From Alteromonas halophila (GTDB lineage: Bacteria > Pseudomonadota > Gammaproteobacteria > Enterobacterales > Alteromonadaceae): a DNA stretch of 64,000 bases. Position 1 is the first letter of the stretch, and each line of letters opens with the position of its first letter. The position numbers and the translations under genes were made by a program. The stretch is taken from contig NZ_BMXP01000002.1 in NCBI RefSeq assembly GCF_014651815.1, positions 625,625 through 689,624 of the forward strand, in the 5' to 3' direction. Positions 34,836 to 44,241 of this stretch are shown one piece after another. A model generated the notes under the pieces. That model searched no databases, was not told the DNA's origin, and saw nothing but the letters and a program-made list of their open reading frames with translations.

Positions 34836-37802
34836 ATGAAAGACTACAAATTGCATCCATTAGCAAGTCAGTTAAGAGCGGTTATAAAACCAGCTCCTCT
34901 GGCACTGATGCTGATGGCAACGTCGTTACAGGCGCAGGAGACTGAGTCTGACGCAGAACAGGCGGAAACGCCGAAAGAAGTAGAAGTAATAGAAATTTCC
35001 TACGGTTATAGCGCAGTCGAGAAAACAGATCTGACAGGCGCAATAGCCACAGTCGACATTGAAGATGTTATAGATCTTCCTGCTGGCAACATAATGCAAA
35101 ATTTGCAGGGAAGGGTGCCTGGTCTTCAGATTACCACCACAGGTAATCCTAGCTCGACGGCGACGGTAAGAATTCGGGGACAGGGACTGGGTCCTCTCGG
35201 AAATAATGATCCGCTGTACATCATCGACGGCATTCCTACAAAGTCTGGTTTACACGAAATTAACAGTAACGACATTGCAGATGTACAGGTATTGCGTGAC
35301 GCGGCAGCGGCAAGTATTTACGGTGCCCGCTCGGGAAATGGTGTAATTGTTGTCACTACAAAGAAAGGCCACGACGGACTGGACTTCAACTTCCGTTTTA
35401 ATCAGAGCATCGAAGAGTACGACTACGACCTGCAGCCTCTGAACACCCTGGAACGTGGTGCAGTAGTATGGCGAGCGGCTGTCAATGATGGCTCAAATCC
35501 AAACTCTGCAAGCCCGCTTTATACCTTCGACTGGAATCAGGATTATGAAAACCCGGAATTAAATTCGGTCGTGTTGCCTACTTATACTGATCCTGAAGGC
35601 GTTCAGCGTCCGGCTGATACAAGATGGTTTGATGAAGTTACAAGAACGTCAAAAGTATCGGACATGAATTTTTCCGTGGCAGGTGGCAATGACGTTTCCA
35701 ATTTCTACACCTCGTTGGGCTATTTTGAAGCCGAAGGGATTGTTGATGGCTCCAGGTTTGAGCGACTGGCTTTCAGGTTCAATTCCGAACATGAGGTTGT
35801 GGAAGATAAAATCAAAGTCGGTCAGACATTTCTGATTACCGATCAGAAAGCTAACCTTATCAATGATTTGGCCGGGCAGATCCTGGGATTATCAATTGAG
35901 CAGCAGTCCATTGTTCCCGTTTACAATGATGTGGGCGGTTGGGGTGGGCCAGTCCCGGGAATTACTGACAGAGACAACCCGGTTCGAATCATCGAGCAGA
36001 ATCGTGATAACGGCCATACCTACAACAAAGTAATGGCGAATTTTTTTGTCGAGTACTCGCCAATCGAAAACTTAACGCTTAGAGGAAATGTAGGCGTTGA
36101 CTACAGTCAGTTTTATTTCCGTAACTTTACTCGCGCATTTACTGCGGGCTCATTAAGTGGCGGAGATCGTTTAACGGTAGAAGATAACTGGAATCAAAGC
36201 ATCATTACTGGCGCGACAGCCACTTACAAACTGGTATTAGATGACCTGCACAAGTTCAACTTTCTCGCTGGTGTCGAGCAAATTAACTATGAGCGTGAAT
36301 TATCGCGAGGTATAGGTTCTGGCTTCGCATCTGATGATCGTTCATTTGCCTATCTTTCTCAGGCGACGTCAGATGTACGAGTTGAAGGTGAAGGTGAAAC
36401 CTGGTCTCTAGACTCACAATTTGCTCGCGTAGATTACAATTACGATAATCGTTACCTCGCATCATTTACAATTCGCCGTGATGGCTCTTCGCGGTTCGGT
36501 GACGCAAATGAGTACGGTAACTTTCCTGCTGCTTCCCTTGGGTGGGTAGTTAGTAATGAAGACTTTTTTGATATTGACTTCATAAATACGTTAAAGCTGA
36601 GAGGGAGCTGGGGTGAAACCGGTAATCAGGAGATACCAACCAACGCGACAGTCACCACCTACATTCCGCGCTATGCGACACAGTCACTTTTTACAAATCA
36701 GCAAGATGAAGGCACAGCATACGACATAAGTGGTTCTAACGGCGGCACATTGCCGTCGGGCTTTGTAAGATCGCAAAGCGGTAATCCTGATCTAAAGTGG
36801 GAAACATCGACACAGGTAAACGTGGGCGTTGACTTTGAACTGTTTGATAGAACGATTTACGGAAGTTTTGACTGGTTTGAAAAGGAAACACGCGACATTC
36901 TTACACTCACTCAACCTATTGCGACGCTTGGTGAAGGGGCGCAGAAATGGGTCAATGGCGGCACCATTGAAAATGCCGGTGTAGAGCTGGTTCTTGGATA
37001 CGAGAAGTGGGTTGATACAGGATTACTGGAAGATGAGCTGCTTGTAGATATTAACTTCAACGTGTCTTCTGCCGAAAATACCGTCACCGCGCTGCCCGAA
37101 GATGTAGTGAATTCCTTTGGCGGTAATGGTCAGGACAAAACGATTCTGGGCCGCTCAATAAACTCGGTCTATGGATATGTGGCTGATGGTATTTTCCGAA
37201 GTCAGGAGGAAGTTGACGCACATGCCACACAATCGGGCGCCGCACCAGGACGGATCCGTTGGCAGGACCTGGATGGAAATGGTGTTATTGATGAAAGAGA
37301 TCAAGACTTCTTTGCCGACACAGATCCTGACTTTATCTACGGTATGAACTTCACGTTCAAATACAAAAACTGGGACTTCAACATGTTCTGGCAGGGCGTG
37401 AAAGGTGGACAAATCCGGAATAACTGGCGTTTGTTCACTGATTTCACTTCTTTAAACATCGGCTCAAACTATGGTGCCCGAACACTTGATGCATGGACAC
37501 CTCAGAATACAGATAGCGATGTGCCTGCACTCACTCTGATCGATAACAATGGTGAAGGCCGCCAGTCAAGCTTCTTCTGGGAAGAGGGCACGTATCTTAA
37601 ATTACGCAATATAAGTGTTGGCTACACCCCAACGCTGGACTTCATTGAACGCTTTGGACTCTCTGACGCTCGTGTCTACCTGCAAGCGCAGAATCTACTG
37701 ACTATCACGCCAGACGGCACACTAAGCGAAGATCCGGAAACCCCCAACGAAGTCTTTCCTGTACCTCGCCGAATTACTCTCGGGCTGGAAGTTTCTTTTT
37801 AA
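34836..37802 (+). CDS. SusC/RagA-family TonB-dependent outer-membrane receptor
   Basis: A 988-residue outer-membrane receptor with signal peptide, plug and beta-barrel. The SusC marker is plain (VRIRGQGLG, GNNDPLYIIDGIP, DVQVLRDAAAASIYGARSGNGVIVVTTKKG), and the C-terminal strand ends RRITLGLEVSF. The N-terminal carboxypeptidase-D-like extension common in Bacteroidetes SusC proteins is missing; the plug begins soon after a short acidic segment. SusC proteins import oligosaccharides bound by the partner SusD lipoprotein, which is encoded 26 bases downstream. Context (two GH32 enzymes, fructokinase) points to fructan or sucrose-type oligosaccharides. Such pairs are unusual outside Bacteroidetes and suggest transfer. 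Confidence 0.92.
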   Translation: MKDYKLHPLASQLRAVIKPAPLALMLMATSLQAQETESDAEQAETPKEVEVIEISYGYSAVEKTDLTGAIATVDIEDVIDLPAGNIMQNLQGRVPGLQITTTGNPSSTATVRIRGQGLGPLGNNDPLYIIDGIPTKSGLHEINSNDIADVQVLRDAAAASIYGARSGNGVIVVTTKKGHDGLDFNFRFNQSIEEYDYDLQPLNTLERGAVVWRAAVNDGSNPNSASPLYTFDWNQDYENPELNSVVLPTYTDPEGVQRPADTRWFDEVTRTSKVSDMNFSVAGGNDVSNFYTSLGYFEAEGIVDGSRFERLAFRFNSEHEVVEDKIKVGQTFLITDQKANLINDLAGQILGLSIEQQSIVPVYNDVGGWGGPVPGITDRDNPVRIIEQNRDNGHTYNKVMANFFVEYSPIENLTLRGNVGVDYSQFYFRNFTRAFTAGSLSGGDRLTVEDNWNQSIITGATATYKLVLDDLHKFNFLAGVEQINYERELSRGIGSGFASDDRSFAYLSQATSDVRVEGEGETWSLDSQFARVDYNYDNRYLASFTIRRDGSSRFGDANEYGNFPAASLGWVVSNEDFFDIDFINTLKLRGSWGETGNQEIPTNATVTTYIPRYATQSLFTNQQDEGTAYDISGSNGGTLPSGFVRSQSGNPDLKWETSTQVNVGVDFELFDRTIYGSFDWFEKETRDILTLTQPIATLGEGAQKWVNGGTIENAGVELVLGYEKWVDTGLLEDELLVDINFNVSSAENTVTALPEDVVNSFGGNGQDKTILGRSINSVYGYVADGIFRSQEEVDAHATQSGAAPGRIRWQDLDGNGVIDERDQDFFADTDPDFIYGMNFTFKYKNWDFNMFWQGVKGGQIRNNWRLFTDFTSLNIGSNYGARTLDAWTPQNTDSDVPALTLIDNNGEGRQSSFFWEEGTYLKLRNISVGYTPTLDFIERFGLSDARVYLQAQNLLTITPDGTLSEDPETPNEVFPVPRRITLGLEVSF

Positions 37803-37828
37803 GCGAACAGGATGATGGATTAAGAATT

Positions 37829-39544
37829 ATGAATTGTATAAGCAAATTTTTGACAACAAGTCTGATTGCGCTATCGGTCGTTTCTTGCGGCGGAAGTGAT
37901 GAATTAGACAGTGAACCCCAAGCGGTACTCACAGAAGATCAGGTAGCGACAACCGACAACATAGATGCTTTGGTTATTGCTACCTATTCCTACCTTGGAA
38001 ATGACCATTACACAGCGCCAAATTTTCTCTGGCCGACAGGGAATCTTCGGGCTGGTGATGCGCATAAAGGAGGAAACGGTCCCTCTGATATATTTGCCTA
38101 TCATGCACTTTCAATGTACGAGCCGTTAGTGCCTGATATGGAGTCTTTTCCACCTGACTTAATTGATCTTAACAATAAGAAATGGACGCGTAATTACACT
38201 GGTATATCTCGGGCTAACTCGGCGCTTCAGGTTATTGCAGAAACGCCATCTGGTGAGCTGCCAACTGCAGATGAGAAAGCTGCTGAGTTACGCTTCCTTA
38301 GAGCTATTTTTTACTTTGACCTGAAAATTCATCACAAACATATCCCCTGGATTGATGAAACAATGACGCAGGAAGAAGTATTAGCCACTACAAACAGAGA
38401 CCTCACTGACCAGCAGTTATGGGACAAAATTGCTGCGGACTTTCGCTTTGCTGCGAATAACCTGCCAGAAGTTCAGCAGGATGTCGGCCGGGCATCGGCG
38501 CTGTCTGCAAAAGCCTATTTAGCCAAAACGTTATTGTACCAGGCGTATGAACAGGACGAGCTGCACAATGTAGTGAATATTAATCAGCAGAAACTTGAAG
38601 AAGTAGTCAGCCTGGTTAATGACATTGAGGCTAGTGGACAATACGGTTTATACGACGATTATGCAGAAAACTTTCTGTTTGAATTTGAAAATGGCAAAGA
38701 ATCCGTATTTGCCATTCAGCGCTCACTGAACGATGGCAGTCCTGATGGCAGAGGTTCATGGTCAAGTGCCCTGAATGCACCCATGTCAGGTGGTTTCGGT
38801 TGCTGTGGTTTCCATGTTCCAACAGAAAACTTCGTCAACGCGTTCAAGACTGACAATTCAGGACTTCCCCGCTTCATCACGTTTAATGACAGCGTGTACA
38901 ACGTGAATAATGACTATGTTGATCCCCGTCTGGATCACACCGTGGCGATGGAAGGCAAACCATTTAAGTACGACCCTGAAATTATCCATGGTGGCGATAC
39001 CTGGGCACGCGCTCCTGGGATTTACGGTAACTATACCGGTATGAAGGACCTTGAGCATCCTGAGTGTGACTGCCGCGGTGAGAATGGTCCGTTTCCAATA
39101 TTCTCTTTAAATACCGTATTAGTCCGGTATGCAGATGTATTGCTGTGGAAAGCAGAGGCGCTCATTGAGCTGGACCGCTGGGAAGAAGCAACGCCAATTA
39201 TTAACCGTCTTAGAGAACGTGCTGCAAACAGCACAGACAGGTTAAATGATGCGAGCCTATACCGCATTGGAACCTACGACACGTTCGCCAGCAAAGCGGA
39301 AGCACGTCAGGCCTTGAGATGGGAAAGACGAGTAGAGTTAGGTCTGGAAGGGCATCGTTTCTTTGATCTGGTCCGCTGGGGTATAGCCAAAGAAACTATT
39401 GATGAGTACCTCACCACAGAGCGTGGCAGAAAGCCCTATCTGGAAGATGCTGCATTTACTAAAAACAAACATGAATACCTCCCAATCCCTAATCAGCAGA
39501 TTAATCTGAGTGGTGGAATTTATGTACAGAACCCGGGCTATTAA
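37829..39544 (+). CDS. SusD/RagB-family glycan-binding lipoprotein
   Basis: A 571-residue surface lipoprotein (lipobox VVSCGG, Cys20). It has the SusD layout: tetratricopeptide-like helices (RANSALQVIAETP, AELRFLRAIFYFDLK), and a C-terminal part with RYADVLLWKAEALIEL, INRLRERA and RWERRVELGLEGHRFFDLVRWG that marks the family, ending PIPNQQINLSGGIYVQNPGY. It forms the lid over the SusC barrel and binds the oligosaccharide. The stop codon lies within a hairpin (39533-39550). Confidence 0.92.
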   Translation: MNCISKFLTTSLIALSVVSCGGSDELDSEPQAVLTEDQVATTDNIDALVIATYSYLGNDHYTAPNFLWPTGNLRAGDAHKGGNGPSDIFAYHALSMYEPLVPDMESFPPDLIDLNNKKWTRNYTGISRANSALQVIAETPSGELPTADEKAAELRFLRAIFYFDLKIHHKHIPWIDETMTQEEVLATTNRDLTDQQLWDKIAADFRFAANNLPEVQQDVGRASALSAKAYLAKTLLYQAYEQDELHNVVNINQQKLEEVVSLVNDIEASGQYGLYDDYAENFLFEFENGKESVFAIQRSLNDGSPDGRGSWSSALNAPMSGGFGCCGFHVPTENFVNAFKTDNSGLPRFITFNDSVYNVNNDYVDPRLDHTVAMEGKPFKYDPEIIHGGDTWARAPGIYGNYTGMKDLEHPECDCRGENGPFPIFSLNTVLVRYADVLLWKAEALIELDRWEEATPIINRLRERAANSTDRLNDASLYRIGTYDTFASKAEARQALRWERRVELGLEGHRFFDLVRWGIAKETIDEYLTTERGRKPYLEDAAFTKNKHEYLPIPNQQINLSGGIYVQNPGY

Positions 39545-39550
39545 GCCCGG
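39533..39550 (+). terminator. Intra-operon hairpin enclosing the susD stop codon
   Basis: CCGGGCT and AGCCCGG form a seven-base stem with loop ATTA; the TAA stop is shared by loop and stem. No T run follows, so it is more likely an mRNA-stabilising or partial termination element that sets susCD expression above that of the downstream permease and hydrolase genes. Confidence 0.4.
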
Positions 39551-39585
39551 CGTTTCTCAAGTGTTTAAGAGGTACGATACACACT

Positions 39586-40896
39586 ATGAATAAAATAGTT
39601 TACTGGTCACTCACAGTTGCAATAGCTGGATTTTTATTTGGCTTCGATACAGCAGTGATATCCGGTGCGGACCAATCCATACAGGTACTATGGGAAACTA
39701 CTCCGCTTTTCCACGGGTTGTTTGTCATGTCATCGGCGCTATGGGGAACGGTGATCGGTGCATTGATGGGTAACTGGCCTTGCGACCGTCTTGGGCGCAA
39801 AAAGACGCTGGTTCTCATTGGTGTGCTTTATTTACTTTCTGCAGTAGGTTCGGCGCTCGCTCAGGATCCGTATACCTTTGCCATTCTTCGGTTTATTGGG
39901 GGGTTAGGCGTTGGCGTATCTTCTATTGCAGTGCCAGCATATATATCTGAAATTGCGCCAGCGAACGTAAGAGGACGGCTGGTTGCGACCTATCAGTTTC
40001 AAATTGTATTTGGGATCCTGGTGGCGTTTCTTTCAAACTACTTGCTCTCCGGCGTTATTGTTGAAGACTGGCGTGTAATGCTGGGCGTTGAAGCCGTTCC
40101 TGCGTTAATTTACTTTTTGATGGTACTTAAAGCGCCTGAAAGCCCCCGCTGGCTGTTGCTGCACCGCAATGATGAAGCTGAGGCCAGGCGGATTTTTCTG
40201 GAATTACAGAGTGAGGATATTGAGCAAACCATTAGCGCTGTAAAGAATGATAAAACGGGGGGAGACAAAGAATCTTTGTTTAAAGCTGAATACCGACTTC
40301 CAGTGCTACTGGCGTTTTTACTCGCAGCTTTTAATCAGTTGTCAGGTATTAATTTCATAATCTATTACGCACCACGAGTATTTGATATGGCAGGTTTAGA
40401 CGGCAGCGCAGCCTTGTTGTCAACTGCCGGGGTAGGGTTGGCTAATCTGGTTTTCACCATGATTGGATTAAGTTTGATAGACCGGGTTGGGCGTAAATCA
40501 TTGATGTATATAGGGTCAGTAGGTTACATCCTGTCTCTAGCAACCGTAGCCTGGGCTTTTAGTAGCCAGGTAAGTGGTGCCATTGTCGTTAGTGCTGTGT
40601 TTATCTTCATTGCATCGCATGCGGTGGGGCAGGGCGCTGTCATTTGGGTTTTCATCGCGGAGATTTTCCCGAACTCTGTACGGTCTAAGGGGCAGTCTTT
40701 GGGAAGCGGCACCCACTGGGTCTTCGCCGCACTTATTACGCTCGTAATGCCTCAGGTATTAGCCACTTTTACAGCCACCCAGGTGTTTGGATTCTTCACG
40801 TTTGCAATGTTTTTACAGCTTCTTTTCGTTCGATTCATGATGCCGGAAACGAAAGGAAAAACGCTCGAAGACGTCTCAGCAGCGTTATCAAAATAG
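39586..40896 (+). CDS. MFS sugar:H+ symporter (sugar porter family)
   Basis: A 436-residue, 12-helix inner-membrane transporter of the sugar porter family (XylE/GLUT type). Signature motifs: GFDTAVISG in helix 1, DRLGRKK (loop 2-3), PAYISEIAP and RGRLVATYQF (helix 4-5), PESPRWLL before the central loop, QLSGINFIIYYAP in helix 7, DRVGRK (loop 8-9) and PETKGKTLE after helix 12. It probably takes up the monosaccharide released by GH32 hydrolysis (fructose, possibly glucose). It follows the SusD gene and precedes the GH32 gene by 13 bases. Confidence 0.88.
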   Translation: MNKIVYWSLTVAIAGFLFGFDTAVISGADQSIQVLWETTPLFHGLFVMSSALWGTVIGALMGNWPCDRLGRKKTLVLIGVLYLLSAVGSALAQDPYTFAILRFIGGLGVGVSSIAVPAYISEIAPANVRGRLVATYQFQIVFGILVAFLSNYLLSGVIVEDWRVMLGVEAVPALIYFLMVLKAPESPRWLLLHRNDEAEARRIFLELQSEDIEQTISAVKNDKTGGDKESLFKAEYRLPVLLAFLLAAFNQLSGINFIIYYAPRVFDMAGLDGSAALLSTAGVGLANLVFTMIGLSLIDRVGRKSLMYIGSVGYILSLATVAWAFSSQVSGAIVVSAVFIFIASHAVGQGAVIWVFIAEIFPNSVRSKGQSLGSGTHWVFAALITLVMPQVLATFTATQVFGFFTFAMFLQLLFVRFMMPETKGKTLEDVSAALSK

Positions 40897-40909
40897 AGGC
40901 ATTTTAGTT

Positions 40910-42985
40910 ATGAAAACAATGTTAGGTCTTATTATTTCTACAGCTCTTGTTGGATGTTCCATGAATCAAACCAGTCCACTACCCGAGAGCCCGGCACATC
41001 ATGTCGAGGCTGAACGCAACGAAGCTTTTCGTCCTCAGGTCCATTTCTCTCCCAGTGAAAAATGGATGAATGACCCGAATGGCATGTTTTATCTGGACGG
41101 TGAGTACCACTTATTCTTTCAGCATAACCCAGATGAGTCAGTATGGGGCCCTATGCACTGGGGGCACGCCGTAAGCAAAGATTTGATGCATTGGGAGGAG
41201 CTGCCGATAGCGCTTTACCCGGATGAACTCGGTACCATTTTCTCAGGCAGCGCGGTGGTTGACTGGAATAACACAAGTGGCTTAGGGACCAAAGACAACC
41301 CTCCAATTGTTGCACTGTACACGTATCATAATGCCGAAATGGAGAAGCAGGGGGCAATTGATCATCAGACTCAGGCACTTGCTTTTAGTCTGGATAAGGG
41401 AAGAACCTGGGAAAAGTACTCAGGTAACCCGGTTATTGAAAACCCAGGCATAAAAGACTTTCGCGATCCAAAAGTAATGTGGCACGAACCTTCAGAAAAG
41501 TGGGTGATGGTGCTGGCCCAAAAAGATCATATAGGCTTTTACAGCTCAGACAACCTGATTGACTGGTCTTTAGAAAGTACTTTTGGCAAAGAAATAGGAA
41601 ATCATGGCGGCGTCTGGGAGTGCCCGGAACTACTGCTAATGCCTGTTGAGGGGACCAATGAATCTCGATATGTGTTATTAGTAAGCATCTCCCCTGGCGG
41701 CCCCAATGGCGGCTCGGCAACGCAATACTTTGTAGGCGATTTTGATGGTAAAGAGTTTGTTTTGGACTCTGCCTGGCAGCGTGAACTTGCACCAACGGTA
41801 GCGACGTTCCCGCAAGGCACGGTTTTCGAAGACTTTGAAGGCGGTGTTGGTAAGTGGACGTCAGAGGGCAATGCTTTTGCAGATGCTCCAACTGATGGTG
41901 GGCATGCTACGCAACCTCCCCCCACTGGTTATTCCGATGAGTTTCTTGCAAACAGTTTCGCTGATGAAGATCGTGCTACAGGTACACTTACCTCTGACCC
42001 GTTTACCATCTCCAAGCCATTCATCAACTTCAGAATTGGAGGAGGGCATCATCCTGACAGAGTAGGTATACAACTTGTAGTTGATGGTGAAGTAGTTAGA
42101 TCTGAAACAGGGGTTAACCGTGAAACACTCCATTACGCAAGCTGGGACGTTAGCCAGTGGCAGGGTAAGTCTGCCTTGCTGAGAATTATCGATAAAGAAT
42201 CCGGAAGCTGGGGACATACTTATATCGATGACATTGTTTTTGCAAAATCACCTGCATCGAATCGTATTGAGCCCGCTATTTGGCTGGATCACGGCACTGA
42301 TAACTACGCTGGTGTGACTTTCTTCAATTCGCCGGATAGCAAAGAAAAGCGCCACGTTTTTATGGGATGGATGAGCAACTGGCTCTATGCCAATGAGGTA
42401 CCAACAGAAAAATGGCGTAGCGCTATGACACTCCCCCGTTCGCTGAACCTCGTCAATACCGGTGAGGGACTTCGAGTCCGCAGTAAGCTAGTTGATGAGG
42501 TGGATAATTTAGTTGAAGCTTCTGCTGAATCTTCAAAACTGGCTTCAGGAGAAACAATTAGCCTTTCAGCCATCGATAGCACAGGAAGAGAGTCAGCGCT
42601 TCGCTATTCTTTTGAGGTTCCCGGCGATGCGACTTCAGCCGTCTCGATTCGCTTTGAAAACGAAAACGGTGAGTTTGTTGATATTAAAATCGACCAACAA
42701 AAATCGGAAGTCTTGCTGGATCGAAGTAAGTCTGGAGAAACGTCATTCAATGATAAGTTCGGGAAGGTGCAGCAGGGAGTTCTAACTACAACGAGTGATG
42801 CGTATAACGTAACCGTAGTGGTTGACCGTTCATCACTGGAGCTGTTTATTGATAATGGTACAACAGTAATGACATCACTGGTTTTTCCTGAGTCTGTCTA
42901 CGATACGATGCGTGTGGAGGCAAACAGCCAAGCAGTGCATCAGATATCCGTTGAACGTTTGGCGTCCGTGTGGTCTTCTGATTAA
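40910..42985 (+). CDS. GH32 fructosidase lipoprotein with inserted beta-sandwich module
   Basis: A 691-residue exo-acting levanase/inulinase-type enzyme, with lipobox LVGC (Cys16). Catalytic residues of GH32 are present: nucleophile D55 in WMNDPNG, the FRDPK transition-state Asp (D186) and acid/base E237 in WECPE. The five-blade propeller is interrupted at about residues 303-446 by a beta-sandwich module (DFEGGVGKWTSEGNAF, FINFRIGGGHHPDRV, SWDVSQWQGKSA, YIDDIVF), after which blade five resumes (WLDHGTDNYAGVTF). A C-terminal beta-sandwich domain completes the enzyme. The module recurs three times in the second GH32 protein at 45501-48941. Its place in the operon makes it the hydrolase for captured fructan. 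Confidence 0.92.
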   Translation: MKTMLGLIISTALVGCSMNQTSPLPESPAHHVEAERNEAFRPQVHFSPSEKWMNDPNGMFYLDGEYHLFFQHNPDESVWGPMHWGHAVSKDLMHWEELPIALYPDELGTIFSGSAVVDWNNTSGLGTKDNPPIVALYTYHNAEMEKQGAIDHQTQALAFSLDKGRTWEKYSGNPVIENPGIKDFRDPKVMWHEPSEKWVMVLAQKDHIGFYSSDNLIDWSLESTFGKEIGNHGGVWECPELLLMPVEGTNESRYVLLVSISPGGPNGGSATQYFVGDFDGKEFVLDSAWQRELAPTVATFPQGTVFEDFEGGVGKWTSEGNAFADAPTDGGHATQPPPTGYSDEFLANSFADEDRATGTLTSDPFTISKPFINFRIGGGHHPDRVGIQLVVDGEVVRSETGVNRETLHYASWDVSQWQGKSALLRIIDKESGSWGHTYIDDIVFAKSPASNRIEPAIWLDHGTDNYAGVTFFNSPDSKEKRHVFMGWMSNWLYANEVPTEKWRSAMTLPRSLNLVNTGEGLRVRSKLVDEVDNLVEASAESSKLASGETISLSAIDSTGRESALRYSFEVPGDATSAVSIRFENENGEFVDIKIDQQKSEVLLDRSKSGETSFNDKFGKVQQGVLTTTSDAYNVTVVVDRSSLELFIDNGTTVMTSLVFPESVYDTMRVEANSQAVHQISVERLASVWSSD

Positions 42986-43008
42986 GTAACAAAGCCTGGG
43001 ATGTTATT

Positions 43009-44241
43009 ATGAAGTGGCAGTCAAACTCTGCATACTGGTCATCCGCATTAACGTTCTTTGCGTTTTTCCTGACCTGGTCGTTTTGCTATTCCCTTTTTCC
43101 TTTATGGTTAAACCAAACCCTTGGACTAACCGGTAAGGAAACGGGGGTAGTTTTTGCGACCAATGCCATGGCTGCCCTATTCATAATGCCAGTATATGGT
43201 GTCCTTCAGGACCGGTTGGGAACCGGCAAGCAGCTTCTGTTTGTGTTGGGTATCCTTATGGCTGGTGTGGGCCCATTCTTTATCTTTATTTATCAGCCAT
43301 TACTGGAATCTTTCTTCCTTCTCGGTGCCGTAGTTGGAGCGGTGTATAGTGCGTTAACTTTCGGTGCCGCAGTAGGAACGCTTGAAGCGTTTATTGAAAG
43401 GCTTGGTCGCCAGCATGATGTAGAGTTCGGTAAAGCCAGGTTGTGGGGGTCGCTAGGCTGGGCCAGCGCTACATTCATAGCAGGTGGCCTTTTTAACATT
43501 GATCCCAGATTGAACTTTGCACTTGCGACAATCACCGGGCTGGCGTTTATTCTTTGCTTATTCTGGTTACCTAAATCGACGAGTCAAGCTTCATCCAGAA
43601 AGAGCAAAGTTGGTCTGAGTGAAGTTTGGTCGCTTTTTCGGCAAGGTAAATTCTGGCGGTTAAGTGTATATGTGATGGGAGTATCCTGCCTTTATCAGAT
43701 ATACGACCAGCAATTTCCTATCTATTTCTCATCGTTGTTTTCATCGCCACAGGAAGGTAACAGGTTTTACGGTTATCTGAACTCGCTACAGGTATTTGTT
43801 GAAGCGGGAATGATGTTCGTAGCCCCCTATATTGTTAACCGTATCGGGCCAAAGCAGGGGTTACTTTTAAGTGGGGCCATCATGGCTATTCGTATGCTGG
43901 CCTCCGGCCTGGTAGCAGACCCTGTGTCAATTTCACTGGTGAAATTGCTACATGCACTGGAGCTTCCTATCTTACTGGTAGCGATTTTTAAATATATTGT
44001 TGTGAACTTTGACGCAAGGTTATCAGCAACGATTTACCTGATAGGTTTTCATGTATTTACGCAGGTAGTGACAACACTTCTCTCATCCCCGGTAGGAGAA
44101 CTGTACGATGAGCTTGGTTTTGCAGATTCCTACTTACTGCTGGGAAGTATAGTAACCGTAAACCTCATCTTCTCATTTTGGTTGCTGGAAAACCGAGAAC
44201 AAGCTACAAACCCGGAACCGGCTAAAATGACTGGCGGCTGA
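43009..44241 (+). CDS. MFS oligosaccharide:H+ symporter (LacY/CscB type)
   Basis: A 410-residue, 12-helix transporter of the oligosaccharide:H+ symporter family, which includes lactose permease and sucrose permease CscB. The N-terminus AYWSSALTFFAFFLTWSFCYSLFPLWLNQTLGL, VLQDRLG in the 2-3 loop, and the EFGKARLWGSLGWA segment of helix 4-5 fit this group. It would bring in sucrose or short fructo-oligosaccharides intact. It is the last gene of the susCD operon and overlaps the convergent LacI gene by 20 bases. Confidence 0.86.
   Translation: MKWQSNSAYWSSALTFFAFFLTWSFCYSLFPLWLNQTLGLTGKETGVVFATNAMAALFIMPVYGVLQDRLGTGKQLLFVLGILMAGVGPFFIFIYQPLLESFFLLGAVVGAVYSALTFGAAVGTLEAFIERLGRQHDVEFGKARLWGSLGWASATFIAGGLFNIDPRLNFALATITGLAFILCLFWLPKSTSQASSRKSKVGLSEVWSLFRQGKFWRLSVYVMGVSCLYQIYDQQFPIYFSSLFSSPQEGNRFYGYLNSLQVFVEAGMMFVAPYIVNRIGPKQGLLLSGAIMAIRMLASGLVADPVSISLVKLLHALELPILLVAIFKYIVVNFDARLSATIYLIGFHVFTQVVTTLLSSPVGELYDELGFADSYLLLGSIVTVNLIFSFWLLENREQATNPEPAKMTGG

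Noticed and set aside
41433..41891. Long antisense frames opposite the GH32 gene and similar ones opposite GGDEF-EAL, ybiT and CopA
   Set aside because: They mirror the codon pattern of the sense genes, lack ribosome sites and have no protein-like features.
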